Assembly: GCA_046295175.1 (NCBI GenBank)
Contig: JBKBNY010000003.1
Span: 186,001-250,000, forward strand
Source of the DNA: JALOLV01 sp046295175
GTDB lineage: Bacteria; Bacteroidota; Bacteroidia; Cytophagales; Spirosomataceae
Length of the DNA stretch: 64,000 bases
Reading direction: 5' to 3'
Shown: positions 8,951 to 18,089 of the stretch, one piece after another
Layout of the letters: each line of letters opens with the position of its first letter
Position numbering within the stretch: the first letter of the stretch is position 1
The notes under the pieces: generated by a model
Database searches by the model: none
Seen by the model: the letters and a program-made list of their open reading frames with translations, nothing else
What the model was told of the DNA's origin: nothing
Made by a program: the position numbers and the translations under genes

Positions 8951-9999
8951 ATACTATTTCCTATTCCGACTAAAACGATTGATATTAAAAGAGTTATAAT
9001 ACCCATGATAAAAGTTTGGAAAGTTTTTCGACTCACACTTGCCCACTCCTTTAGCCATAATCCCCAAAAGTTTGCGGTAAGAATTATGGTTGCCATGTGT
9101 AATATCCAAGAGCTTGCTCCATTACCCAGTTTACTTTCGCCCATGCCGTAAAAGAAAAACTGTAAAAACCATAAAGTACCCGCAAAGCCCGAAAAAAGAA
9201 TATTTGACAATAGAGGTGTTTGGGAGTTTGAGTAATCGCTAAAAGTTTTGTTTTTGAAGTTGAGGTTTAAACACCAAATTAGATTAGTGGTTAGTCCACC
9301 CCAAAGTAATACTACGTATGTAACATTGTTTTGGAACAGTGGGTCGAACCCTTGTTTTACAGCCTCATCTGCCATTGGCTTGCCAGCTTCGATTCCGAAA
9401 TTGAAAAATGCACTCAAAATTCCTGAAAATATGGCAATAGCTAAACCTTTGGTCATATTAAACTCTTTGGTGCTGTCTTTTTTCTGTTCATCGCTCAACT
9501 CTTTTTCTTTCATCCAGCCTGCTTTTCCTAAAATAGCTATACCAATCAGACAAACCAGAGTCCCGAATAATACAAGCTGCCCTCCGTTGGAGTTTAGCAT
9601 ATCGGTAAGCGAAGTTTTACCTTCGGTTGGGTTGAAGATATAATACAGGGCTGGTACCAAAGCACCGAAAGCAGAGCAGAAACTAAGAACTATGGAGTTG
9701 CCAAGAGACATACCAAGATACCGTACCCCCAAACCATAAGTAAGCCCACCAATGCCCCAGAGCAAACCCATTAAGTAAGTGAAAAATTTTATCTGTGGAC
9801 TCGCTGCCGCTATGATGGCAGAGAAATTGGGTATGGTAAGATATGCCGCCAATGGTGGCACAATGAGCCATGAAAAAAGCCCGCCTACAATCCAATAACT
9901 TTCCCATGCCCAGCCTTTTACCTTTTTATAGGGCATATAAAAACTACCCGAAGAAATACCACCAATTGTATGAAAAATGATACCCAGTATTGCCTGCAT
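8947..9999 (-). CDS. rhaT: L-rhamnose/proton symporter RhaT
   Basis: A 350-residue inner-membrane transporter with about ten hydrophobic segments. The start MQAILGIIFHTIGGISSGSF and the following blocks (GGLFSWLIVPPLAAYL, GGLTYGLGVRYLGMSLGNSI) are characteristic of RhaT in the drug/metabolite transporter superfamily. It imports L-rhamnose with a proton across the cytoplasmic membrane, taking over sugar that SusC/SusD brings into the periplasm. It is translationally coupled to rhaEW by a 4-nt overlap and lies 24 nt after the carboxylesterase gene. Confidence 0.93.
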   Translation of the reverse strand: MQAILGIIFHTIGGISSGSFYMPYKKVKGWAWESYWIVGGLFSWLIVPPLAAYLTIPNFSAIIAAASPQIKFFTYLMGLLWGIGGLTYGLGVRYLGMSLGNSIVLSFCSAFGALVPALYYIFNPTEGKTSLTDMLNSNGGQLVLFGTLVCLIGIAILGKAGWMKEKELSDEQKKDSTKEFNMTKGLAIAIFSGILSAFFNFGIEAGKPMADEAVKQGFDPLFQNNVTYVVLLWGGLTTNLIWCLNLNFKNKTFSDYSNSQTPLLSNILFSGFAGTLWFLQFFFYGMGESKLGNGASSWILHMATIILTANFWGLWLKEWASVSRKTFQTFIMGIITLLISIVLVGIGNSI

Positions 10000-10023
10000 T
10001 ATTTTTGTAAATGTTTAAAATAT

Positions 10024-11676
10024 TTATAATCTTCCTACTTCTCTCCAAACATTCAATTCATCTTTGAATCTATCGTTAATTACTTCCAATTTGGTATCAA
10101 TTCGCATAGTAGGTCTTTCACTTAAGTTAAAGGCTTTCCATTCTGGTGCATTTTGAGCATAGGGCTTACCTGTTTTGGCGAAGTTGGTCCAAAGCTCAGC
10201 GAAATTCCGAGAAGCAGTTACTCTTTCTGGCTTATTTCCTCCAAAAAAACTTGGCTTTTCGGCAGATTCGTTAAAGAATTTAAAACTAATATCCATCGCA
10301 TGAGGGGTTCCCATTTCATAATCTGTTCCAGGAATCTTTACTTCTGATTTGTATCCAAAATTGTAGAGATAAACGGGAGCACCACCCTGTTTGGCCTTCT
10401 TTTCGGCAATTTCTACAGAGCCCAAACCCATCATAGTGATAGACGAAATGGCTATATAAATATCTGCTGCCGTGGCATTGGGACGAGCCTTGCGATAGGT
10501 ATCAATAATTTTAGCGGTATTTTCGCCATAAGTGGGTTCAAATTTTTTGTGCAGTGCGTCAAAATCATATTTGGCAAACTCGGTTTCTTTCCTTTCCCAA
10601 GCAAAAAACGCCCATTCGTCTTCGTTCCAACCTACCAATAGCGGCTTATTTTTGGATATTTCGGCAGCGATGGGGTCAAAAGGGTGAACAGGTAGTGCTT
10701 TACCATCTACCACAGGACCAAAACCACCATAGTTTCTACGCATGAAGCCAAGATTTTTGTTTTTTTCAATAAATGGAGGTACAAATGGCAATTTGCCCTG
10801 CATCTCTAACAGTTTACTTGCCGGAACATCCAATATCTTTTTCCAGTCTTTTGGCTCTATGTTCAATTCTTTCAAAAGCATCAATGTGGTTTCGGCAGCT
10901 ATTTCTTTCGGAGTCATGCGTACTCCTGGGCCACTTTCGATAGAGGCTTTGTTAAAATAAGGAGCAGCCGATGGCATTGCATATAGACATGAAGTTTTTG
11001 CTCCACCACCCGACTCACCCCAAATCATCACATTGTTAGGGTCTCCGCCAAAATTGGCAATATTTTTATTAACCCATTTTAAGCCTTCTACAATATCGAG
11101 CATACCATTGTTGCCTGAGCCTTCGTAATCTTTACCACCCAGTTCGTCTAAATATAGAAAGCCCAAGAGTCCCAAACGATGATTGGTTTGTACCACTACC
11201 ACATCAAAATGTCTTGCTAAATTAGCTCCGTCTTGACCCGCCGAACCTCCCGAACCAATCACAAATCCACCACCATGGCTGTAAAACATAACGGCACGTT
11301 TTTTACCATCATTGGCAGGTGTCCATACATTCAAGAAAAGGCAATCTTCAGAAGGTTCAGGTTCATTTCTTCTTGGATTTTGAATAGCTGGTGCACCCAG
11401 TGCTAAGGCATCACGTACACCTATCCAGGGCTCTAATGGAGCTGGTCGTCGGAAACGATATTCACCAGAAGTTTTTCCTGCGTAAGGAATTCCTTTAAAT
11501 ATATTTACACCTTGCTCACGGTAACCTTTTATTTTTCCGTAATTGGTTTCAGCAGTTACAAACTCTTCGACTATTGAATTTTTACCCAAAATACCTTTTG
11601 ACGAAAAAGCATTTTGATAAATAACTGTTCCAGCTAATCCAAATGAAAGCTGAGAAATGGCTTGTCTTCTATTCAT
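10024..11676 (-). CDS. Secreted type-B carboxylesterase
   Basis: A 550-residue alpha/beta hydrolase of the carboxylesterase/para-nitrobenzyl esterase family. The N-terminus NRRQAISQLSFGLAGTV resembles a Tat-type signal peptide, suggesting a periplasmic or secreted enzyme. The oxyanion loop is HGGGF (134-138), the nucleophile is Ser222 in WGESGGG, and a likely catalytic His lies in GTPHAMDISF near the C-terminus. Within the rhamnose operon it may remove acyl or aryl-ester groups from rhamnose-containing substrates. That role is inferred from position only. It is preceded by the SnoaL-like gene (18-nt gap). Confidence 0.85.
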   Translation of the reverse strand: MNRRQAISQLSFGLAGTVIYQNAFSSKGILGKNSIVEEFVTAETNYGKIKGYREQGVNIFKGIPYAGKTSGEYRFRRPAPLEPWIGVRDALALGAPAIQNPRRNEPEPSEDCLFLNVWTPANDGKKRAVMFYSHGGGFVIGSGGSAGQDGANLARHFDVVVVQTNHRLGLLGFLYLDELGGKDYEGSGNNGMLDIVEGLKWVNKNIANFGGDPNNVMIWGESGGGAKTSCLYAMPSAAPYFNKASIESGPGVRMTPKEIAAETTLMLLKELNIEPKDWKKILDVPASKLLEMQGKLPFVPPFIEKNKNLGFMRRNYGGFGPVVDGKALPVHPFDPIAAEISKNKPLLVGWNEDEWAFFAWERKETEFAKYDFDALHKKFEPTYGENTAKIIDTYRKARPNATAADIYIAISSITMMGLGSVEIAEKKAKQGGAPVYLYNFGYKSEVKIPGTDYEMGTPHAMDISFKFFNESAEKPSFFGGNKPERVTASRNFAELWTNFAKTGKPYAQNAPEWKAFNLSERPTMRIDTKLEVINDRFKDELNVWREVGRL

Positions 11677-11694
11677 AATTTTTAATACTTTGAT

Positions 11695-12189
11695 TTAAAA
11701 CTTCATTTTTTCTGCATTATCCCAATGTTCAGCAATTTTATGGTTTTCAATTCTAAACATATCGAACCAAGTTGTAGTGTATTTTTTTGAGGTATCATTT
11801 GGGTCGGGCAACTCTCTTACAAAAGTCAGAATCACTAAATTACCTTCCGCTACTATTGATACAATCGGTGCTTTTATTGTTTTTTGAATTGGTTGGGGCT
11901 TCGCAAACTTTGAAAAGAAATCTACAAACGCTTTGCGACCCGTGGGTACGTTTGGATTATGCTGAATATAGTTTTCTGTTAGGTATTTATCTGTTAATTC
12001 AAGATGTCCACCTTCAAAGACTTCACGCCAAAAATCATAAACTAATTTTTTATTATTTGCCAATTTTGTATTAGTACTTTTTAGTAATTCTTGTTGATTT
12101 GCTCTTGCCGTAACGGGTACTTGTGAAAAAACACAATTTGAGATTAGTAAGCCTAATACTGTAATAGGTTTAATTAGTTTGACATTCAT
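11695..12189 (-). CDS. Exported SnoaL/NTF2-like protein
   Basis: A 164-residue protein with a signal peptide (MNVKLIKPITVLGLLISNCVFSQ) followed by a SnoaL-like NTF2 fold: VYDFWREVFEGGHLELTDKY, YIQHNPNVPTGRKAFVDFF, and the C-terminal strand HWDNAEKM. Proteins of this fold are small cyclases, isomerases or binding proteins, and many are of unknown function. The cysteine in the signal region (SNCVFSQ) is not a clear lipobox. It lies between the dioxygenase and carboxylesterase genes, so it probably acts on the same substrate in the periplasm, but no reaction can be assigned. Confidence 0.8.
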   Translation of the reverse strand: MNVKLIKPITVLGLLISNCVFSQVPVTARANQQELLKSTNTKLANNKKLVYDFWREVFEGGHLELTDKYLTENYIQHNPNVPTGRKAFVDFFSKFAKPQPIQKTIKAPIVSIVAEGNLVILTFVRELPDPNDTSKKYTTTWFDMFRIENHKIAEHWDNAEKMKF

Positions 12190-12223
12190 GATATTCGATT
12201 TTGAAATATTTGATTGGAGTTTA

Positions 12224-13093
12224 TTAGCTGATGATAAAACTCCTCATACTTAGGCTACCCAATTCTAAGCCTTCATAGAAATAATTTACTTTTTCATTTT
12301 TGTTTGCCAAACCCAAAATATATAACATAGGCGTATAGTGGTCATGGGTCGGTATTGACAATTGTGCCATTGAACCAAACTTTTGATAATCTACCAATGG
12401 CTGAAAATTGGATGTGTCTAAATGTTTTTTTACTTGAACGTCAAACTCTATCGCCCAGTCGTAAGGCGAACCCGTAGGTTTAATTTTACCAAGATTATGT
12501 ACTACATTACCACTACCTATTATCATTACACCTTTCTCTCGCAGTTTCTTCAAAGATTGTCCTAAATCAAAATGGAATTGCGGTGGTTTATAGTAGTCTA
12601 TGGATAATTGTAGAACTGGAATATCGGCATTTGGATAAATATGGCGTAGAACTGTCCATGAACCGTGGTCTAAACCCATTCCATTATCTTCATGAACTGG
12701 TATAGTGTTTCCTATTTGTGCTATTTCCTTTGCCAAATTGGGATTTCCTTTGGGTTCATATTTAACTTTATAGAGGGCATCAGGAAAACCACCAAAATCG
12801 TAGATTGTCTTAGGTGCTGGGTTTGAAGATACCGCTGTACCGTTAGTAAGCCAATGGGCAGACACTACCAAAATGGCATTTGGACGAACAATTGACTTGC
12901 CTAATTTTTTTAGTGATTGCGTGAATTTATTATCTTCAATAGCATTCATGGGTGAACCATGCCCAATAAATATAACTGGCATCGTAGGGGTAATGGCAAA
13001 ATTATTTGACAACTTATCCAATTCTGTTAAACTTAATGAAACAGCTCCAGTTGTAATAATTGAACTATTTTTAATAAAATCTCTACGATTCAT
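12224..13093 (-). CDS. LigB-type extradiol dioxygenase (DODA family) with Tat-like signal
   Basis: A 289-residue member of the class III extradiol ring-cleavage family (YgiD/4,5-DOPA dioxygenase group). The N-terminus carries NRRDFIKNSS followed by a hydrophobic stretch, a good Tat-type signal. Conserved histidines are His45 (FIGHGSP), His80 (VVSAHW), those in GLDHGSWTVLRHI, and the C-terminal HDHYTPML. These would bind one metal ion. Family members open catechol rings such as DOPA. Its presence in a rhamnose operon is unexpected and may mean the natural substrates are rhamnosylated phenolics. It is separated from the rhamnosidase gene by a hairpin. Confidence 0.85.
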   Translation of the reverse strand: MNRRDFIKNSSIITTGAVSLSLTELDKLSNNFAITPTMPVIFIGHGSPMNAIEDNKFTQSLKKLGKSIVRPNAILVVSAHWLTNGTAVSSNPAPKTIYDFGGFPDALYKVKYEPKGNPNLAKEIAQIGNTIPVHEDNGMGLDHGSWTVLRHIYPNADIPVLQLSIDYYKPPQFHFDLGQSLKKLREKGVMIIGSGNVVHNLGKIKPTGSPYDWAIEFDVQVKKHLDTSNFQPLVDYQKFGSMAQLSIPTHDHYTPMLYILGLANKNEKVNYFYEGLELGSLSMRSFIIS

Positions 13094-13108
13094 AAAGGCC
13101 GATTTTAT

Positions 13109-13133
13109 GCCTATCAGTGTTTTTCTGATAGGC
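13109..13133 (-). terminator. Intra-operon hairpin between GH78 and dioxygenase genes
   Basis: Perfect 9-bp arms GCCTATCAG (13109-13117) and CTGATAGGC (13125-13133) around a 7-nt loop. It lies in the 70-bp gap on the minus-strand transcript. No strong T-run follows, so it may be an RNA stability or processing element rather than a full terminator. Confidence 0.45.
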
Positions 13134-13163
13134 GTTAATGTTATCAGTTAGTAAGTGAATGCT

Positions 13164-15557
13164 TTAAAGTGAAAGCTGATTTATTCCTTCTTTCAATGGA
13201 GTAGTTTTTCCTTTCCAAACAAGGCTTCCTGTTATAGATTTTGGTAATTCAATTTGAATTTTCCATTTACCATTCTCAAGTTTATAATTGGTTGAAATAC
13301 TACCATTGGGGTGGGGAATAGAGCCTCCAATATCCGTTAAATCGCCCAAATGAGGTTGAATTTTAACCTTTGAAAATGCTAATCCATCGCTATCTATACC
13401 CAAAATTGTTCTATAAAACTCAATATTTGGGCTACTTCCCCAAGCGTGGCAATCTGAACGGGTTTTATCTACATCAGACGTTTCTGCCCAAGTTGTTAGG
13501 CCCATTTTTATATTTTCACGCCATTTATCTAACCATTTTAGATAGTCGTTCCCCAATCCAGCTTTTATAAGTGCTTGGTGCAAATAATATTTGAAATAGA
13601 TAGAAGCTGATGCCAATTCTTTATTATTTAATAATTGCTGAGCTATCGCACTTGATTCGGTTGAACTGGTTACTCCGGTGAGTATTGCTAATGAATTGGC
13701 ATGTTGAGAGAAGAGGTCTTTTTCCTCACGGTCAGCAAATAGTTTTTTTGTAGAATCCCAATATTTGGCACGAATGGTAGCTTTTAATTGGTCAATTGAT
13801 TTCTGGTATTGACTGGCAAAAGCAATATTTCCAACTTTCTGTTCTAAATCAGCAGCCACTTGATATGCCCAAAGTAGTTGAAGGTCAAGTATAGCCGATG
13901 TACCATTGGCACTCATTGGTCCTGTACCAGCACGCCATTCTTTTACATCATTTACCCAGTCGGTAAACATCCACTGAGGTACGTTTTTTAGTGAGCCATC
14001 AGCTTGCTGATAGGTTCTGAAATAATCCAGTATTTGGCGAGTGCCTCCGATTTTTGATTTGACAAAGTCTTTATCAGACCCATATCTGCTGTAATCATGC
14101 AACATTCCAATATACCACAATGAAAACGTGGGGATAAACTGTGGGGTATATGAAGGGTGTCTGCTTAGTGTAACACCTTCCGGTGTACGAGAAAAATCCA
14201 TCAAATTCAAAGCATTTTTAACTAATCTATCATCACCACTGTTAAATAATGAAACCAATGCTTGAATCCTACCATCTCCTATATATTGGAGCTGCTCATA
14301 ATATGGACAATCCATATAAGTTTCGGTAGCACAAAGTCTTGCAGTTCGCCAGCCAATACTCAAAATATCTTTTATTTCAGAATTTTGACTTGTTGTAGAG
14401 GCTTTTAGTTCAAAAGGATAACCTGTAAAAGTGCCATAAATATCTTTGATTACAAGAGGTTCGTCTTTTGTAACAATTTTCAGTTGAATGTAACGATAGG
14501 TTCTATAAGTCAACGTCGTAAATTTTTGTAGGCTTGTACCATCTGCCACGAGGCTATCAGTACGTCCAATGAAATTTTTACCTTCTATCTCATTTCTATT
14601 ACCTTTAGATTGATTTGCTCCATACAATGCCTCAGCATAACTTATTGAAATGGAGGCATTTTTACCACCTGAAAAAATCAGATTTGGGTAAGCATTAGTC
14701 AAATAACTCTGGTCTAATATTAATTTTACAGAAGAATTAGCTGCAATGGTAATATCCTTTTTCTCTGCCGGAAAATTTGCGGGTATAGCAACGTTATTCT
14801 CATTTTTTACTACTTTGGCCAGTCGCTCATCTTTCAATTCCATTTGAGGTATGATAGAAGGAACTAACATCCAACCACTCATCGTACCAAACGCCCCCAA
14901 AACGTTTTTCGGAACACCGTAGCCCAATTGTCTTGCTTTTTGCCATTGACTATCATTAAAACTCTCGCTTTGCCAGTTTTTAATTTCTGATACAAAATTC
15001 CTAATTTCACCTGCCCCAGAAACGTAATACGCCCTAACATTAAATCTTAATGGTGCGAAACTGTTGTCTTTTTCACAAAGCCAAGAATTATTGGTATTGA
15101 CTGCTGACTCTGCTGAACTTGTCCCTTGTAAAATAAATGCAGTTCTAAATGTAATCTGAGCCTCGGGCTTAAACTCTCCTTCATTCCAAACTTGTGCGGC
15201 AACTATATTTTTACCTGATTTTAAATAAGGAGCAATATCCACAGTTTCATAATTCCAGTGTTCAATATCTCCCCTTGCAGGCCCGAGCGATACCAATTTT
15301 TCATTGATATACAATTTATATCTGTTATCTGCTGAAACATGAATTTGGTATTTGCTTGGTTTCGAACTTAGTTCTATTGTCTTTCTGAATAAATATACCC
15401 CATATCCATCGTTGGTTGTGTTGGGTACAGTAATCCATTGAGCATGCCAGCGTTTATTTATTACATCAGGTTCACCAGTTGGTGGACCAAATTGGGCTTG
15501 AACTTTGATTATGAATAGAAAAATGATAAATAAGACTTTTGCAATAGTTTTTTTCAT
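13164..15557 (-). CDS. Alpha-L-rhamnosidase, GH78 family
   Basis: A 797-residue exported enzyme with a signal peptide (MKKTIAKVLFIIFLFIIKVQAQ). The N-terminal half holds beta-sandwich domains (RKTIELSSKPSKYQIHVSAD, LYINEKLVSLGPARGDIEHW). The (alpha/alpha)6 catalytic domain follows, with the block TYMDCPYYEQLQYIGDGR near residue 410 carrying candidate acidic residues. Two later blocks are WAETSDVDKTRSDCHAWGSS and a C-terminal beta domain typical of bacterial rhamnosidases. It would remove terminal alpha-L-rhamnose from glycans or glycosides in the periplasm or outside the cell, feeding RhaT. It lies downstream of susCD and the esterase gene on the same strand. Confidence 0.88.
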   Translation of the reverse strand: MKKTIAKVLFIIFLFIIKVQAQFGPPTGEPDVINKRWHAQWITVPNTTNDGYGVYLFRKTIELSSKPSKYQIHVSADNRYKLYINEKLVSLGPARGDIEHWNYETVDIAPYLKSGKNIVAAQVWNEGEFKPEAQITFRTAFILQGTSSAESAVNTNNSWLCEKDNSFAPLRFNVRAYYVSGAGEIRNFVSEIKNWQSESFNDSQWQKARQLGYGVPKNVLGAFGTMSGWMLVPSIIPQMELKDERLAKVVKNENNVAIPANFPAEKKDITIAANSSVKLILDQSYLTNAYPNLIFSGGKNASISISYAEALYGANQSKGNRNEIEGKNFIGRTDSLVADGTSLQKFTTLTYRTYRYIQLKIVTKDEPLVIKDIYGTFTGYPFELKASTTSQNSEIKDILSIGWRTARLCATETYMDCPYYEQLQYIGDGRIQALVSLFNSGDDRLVKNALNLMDFSRTPEGVTLSRHPSYTPQFIPTFSLWYIGMLHDYSRYGSDKDFVKSKIGGTRQILDYFRTYQQADGSLKNVPQWMFTDWVNDVKEWRAGTGPMSANGTSAILDLQLLWAYQVAADLEQKVGNIAFASQYQKSIDQLKATIRAKYWDSTKKLFADREEKDLFSQHANSLAILTGVTSSTESSAIAQQLLNNKELASASIYFKYYLHQALIKAGLGNDYLKWLDKWRENIKMGLTTWAETSDVDKTRSDCHAWGSSPNIEFYRTILGIDSDGLAFSKVKIQPHLGDLTDIGGSIPHPNGSISTNYKLENGKWKIQIELPKSITGSLVWKGKTTPLKEGINQLSL

Positions 15558-15586
15558 CGTTTAAAAATTTTAGAATTTGAATACCA

Positions 15587-16489
15587 CTATTTTAGTTCTG
15601 TTTTTAAGAAGCCAATTACTTTGTTTTTAATTTCATCCACATCATACATTCGCCCAAAATGAGGTGCATCTTTGACGATGGTAAGTTCTGATTTTACACC
15701 ATAATGATTTAGCCACGCATGGAACAGCTTTGACTGCTTATTTGAAACAATATTGTCTTTTTCGCCATGAAAAATTAGAAATGGCGGGTCGTTTTTATCA
15801 ATGTAAGCAATGGGACTCGCTGCTTTGGCAAGGTCTGGTCTAAGCAGAGGTTCGGCACCAATTAGCTTACCTTCAGGCGAATTAATATCTTCATTTCCAG
15901 GCAAAAGGGTAAGGTCTGTCGGTCCATAAAAATCAACCACGGCTTTGTATTTGAAAGGGCGATACGAATTCTGAAAATATAAACTACTCACTTTGTTATT
16001 TTGAGAGGTTCCCATTAATGATGCTAAATGGCCGCCTGCCGAAAATCCCATGAGTGAAAACCGTTTTATATCAAGATTATATTTGGCAGCATTATCGAAT
16101 AAAAATGAAGCCGCTTTATTGCAATCTTGTAAAATACCTGGGAAAACTGCATGCTGAGCAAAGCGATAATCTATAGAGGCGATGGCGAAGCCATTGTCTA
16201 ATAAGGCGTTGATAGTATTGGGCATATAGCCCATGTCTGAATATTTATCGTTCCCTATCCAGCCGCCACCGTGAATAAAAATTACCAATGGGGTTTTATT
16301 TTGGGCGTTTGCTGGAAGATAAATGTCTAAAAGGTGTTTTTTGAGTGTATCGTTGTTGTATGGAATATCGCCATGAATCACGGTACCTTTGGGCAACCGA
16401 GCTTGAATTTGGCTTGGAGATGGAGGTTGAGCAAAGCTAAATGAAGTAATAATTAAAGATAAGATGTAAAAAAAGTATAATTTCTTCAT
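15587..16489 (-). CDS. Exported BD-FAE-like alpha/beta-hydrolase esterase
   Basis: A 300-residue hydrolase with a signal peptide (MKKLYFFYILSLIITSFSFAQ). Motifs are the oxyanion loop FIHGGGWIGND, the nucleophile elbow LMGFSAGGHLASL (Ser), an acid in HGEKDNIV and His in KDAPHFGRM. This is the carbohydrate-esterase-like (acetyl-xylan/feruloyl esterase) branch of the family. In the operon it most likely deacylates rhamnose-containing oligosaccharides before or after GH78. The exact ester is unknown. A terminator-like hairpin lies between it and susD. Confidence 0.8.
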   Translation of the reverse strand: MKKLYFFYILSLIITSFSFAQPPSPSQIQARLPKGTVIHGDIPYNNDTLKKHLLDIYLPANAQNKTPLVIFIHGGGWIGNDKYSDMGYMPNTINALLDNGFAIASIDYRFAQHAVFPGILQDCNKAASFLFDNAAKYNLDIKRFSLMGFSAGGHLASLMGTSQNNKVSSLYFQNSYRPFKYKAVVDFYGPTDLTLLPGNEDINSPEGKLIGAEPLLRPDLAKAASPIAYIDKNDPPFLIFHGEKDNIVSNKQSKLFHAWLNHYGVKSELTIVKDAPHFGRMYDVDEIKNKVIGFLKTELK

Positions 16490-16519
16490 TTTTATAAATT
16501 TTGTAGCTTGAGGTTAAAT

Positions 16520-16546
16520 AAAAAGGCAGGGAGTCCCCACCTTTTT
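16520..16546 (-). terminator. Attenuating terminator after susD
   Basis: AAAAAGG...GGG (16520-16531) pairs with CCC...CCTTTTT (16536-16546) around a short loop. On the minus strand it ends in a T-run. Its place just after susD suggests partial termination, giving more SusC/SusD than downstream enzymes, a common arrangement in such loci. Confidence 0.6.
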
Positions 16547-16573
16547 ATTTTATTTACTTAACCTATGATGAAA

Positions 16574-18055
16574 TCAAAAATAAGGACTCAAAAGAGACTC
16601 ACTTGCTGGTAATGGGAATGTTGTCGAAATTGTTGTATAGGCCGCAGGTGGAGGAGTAACTCCTGCTGGGAAATAGTATGCAGAAGGATTTGCCTTAACT
16701 CTTGCTCCATATGCCGACATTACTATTTGAGAAGTTCCTGTTCTCACTAAATCAAGCCAACGTTTGTTTTCAAATGCAAACTCCACTCTTCTTTCGGCCA
16801 TTATTGCAGCTCTCAAATCAGTCTGTGTTGTAGCTTTTGTATCTGTTAAACCTGCACGATTTCGAACCTGATTTAAGAATTTAATTGCATCATTAGACTT
16901 ACCTCCTTCGTTCAATACTTCAGCATACATCAATAATACCTCGGCAAATCGATAGACTGGCCAGTTTACACCCGTGATTCCGTTTTGAGCATGTGGCTGA
17001 ATGTATTTTTTAATGTAGGGTAAAGTTCTACCGCCAATTTCAATCGTTGCAATTGATGCAGTCCTTCTTTTATCACCCGTTTCGTAGGCGTTTATCAAAT
17101 CAGGCGTTGGAATATTATTTCCTTGGTTGTTCAGAGCTTGGGGGTTTCCTGCACCCATAATCGAGGCTACTAATGCGGCTGAAATTGGTTGTGGTAAAAA
17201 CTCATAAATAAAACCGCTTGCAAAACCTTCAGTTCCTTCTCTAAATTGCACCTCAAAGACAGATTCTCGGCTGTTTTTATTGGCAATAGTATAAATAGAG
17301 GCATAATCGGGTAATAAACTGTATTCGCCAGAATCAATAATTTCTTTTAGAAGGGTTTCAGCCTGTGCCCATTTTTTTTGAACGATATATACGTTTGCCA
17401 AGAGGGTTTTGGCTGCCCCTTGAGTTGCTCTACCCGCTTCTTGTTTTGATTTTACAGGTAATAAACCTGCTGCATCAGTAGCGTCTTTGATAATTTGGGT
17501 ATATACTGCATCTATTTCTGATAGTGGAAGAGCTGCTCCTTCTCTATCAGTAACAGGAGTTAAATGCAAAGGTACTTTTCCGAAATATTGAACTAAATCG
17601 AAATATGCCAATGCTCTTAAAAAAAGAGCTTGTCCCTTGATATTATTTTTTGAGGCTTCGGCAAAACTTACACCGTCAATTCTTGCAATTACTTGATTAG
17701 CTCGCCCTATGATTTGATAATTATTGACGTATTTAGCGGTTGATACTGTATTTGCTGCATCATTTGTAAAATCGGCAATAGCTTCTTGGTTTTGTGTCGC
17801 TCTAAAACCTGGATTAAACATATAGGTTGTGTTATCAGAGCGTTGCTCACCCATCAAGTATGCTCCTGCTCCACCCTGATTATATAAGTTTCGAAGTGGT
17901 GCATAAGCTGCATTGACTCCTTGTATAAAATCGCCCTCAGTTTTAAAGAAAATCGCTGTACTTAATTGGGTTCGGGATGGTAAATCCAAGAAACTCTCTT
18001 CGCATGAACTTAGCGAAATACTTGCAAAGAGTAAATATAATATATTCTTCTTCAT
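16574..18055 (-). CDS. SusD/RagB outer-membrane glycan-binding lipoprotein
   Basis: A 493-residue lipoprotein with a signal peptide and lipobox ending at Cys18 (SLSSCEESFLDLP). It has the SusD pattern: tetratricopeptide-like helices in the N-terminal half (LRALAYFDLVQYFGKVPL) and the conserved C-terminal region VNWPVYRFAEVLLMYAEVLN...FLNQVRNRAGL, followed by ERRVEFAFENKRWLDLVRTG. It caps the SusC barrel on the cell surface and binds the oligosaccharide. It is paired with susC 34 nt upstream. The substrate is inferred to be a rhamnose-containing glycan or glycoside. Confidence 0.95.
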   Translation of the reverse strand: MKKNILYLLFASISLSSCEESFLDLPSRTQLSTAIFFKTEGDFIQGVNAAYAPLRNLYNQGGAGAYLMGEQRSDNTTYMFNPGFRATQNQEAIADFTNDAANTVSTAKYVNNYQIIGRANQVIARIDGVSFAEASKNNIKGQALFLRALAYFDLVQYFGKVPLHLTPVTDREGAALPLSEIDAVYTQIIKDATDAAGLLPVKSKQEAGRATQGAAKTLLANVYIVQKKWAQAETLLKEIIDSGEYSLLPDYASIYTIANKNSRESVFEVQFREGTEGFASGFIYEFLPQPISAALVASIMGAGNPQALNNQGNNIPTPDLINAYETGDKRRTASIATIEIGGRTLPYIKKYIQPHAQNGITGVNWPVYRFAEVLLMYAEVLNEGGKSNDAIKFLNQVRNRAGLTDTKATTQTDLRAAIMAERRVEFAFENKRWLDLVRTGTSQIVMSAYGARVKANPSAYYFPAGVTPPPAAYTTISTTFPLPASESLLSPYF

Positions 18056-18089
18056 GTTTGATTAGCGTTAAAGTGTTTTGTTTAACTGA

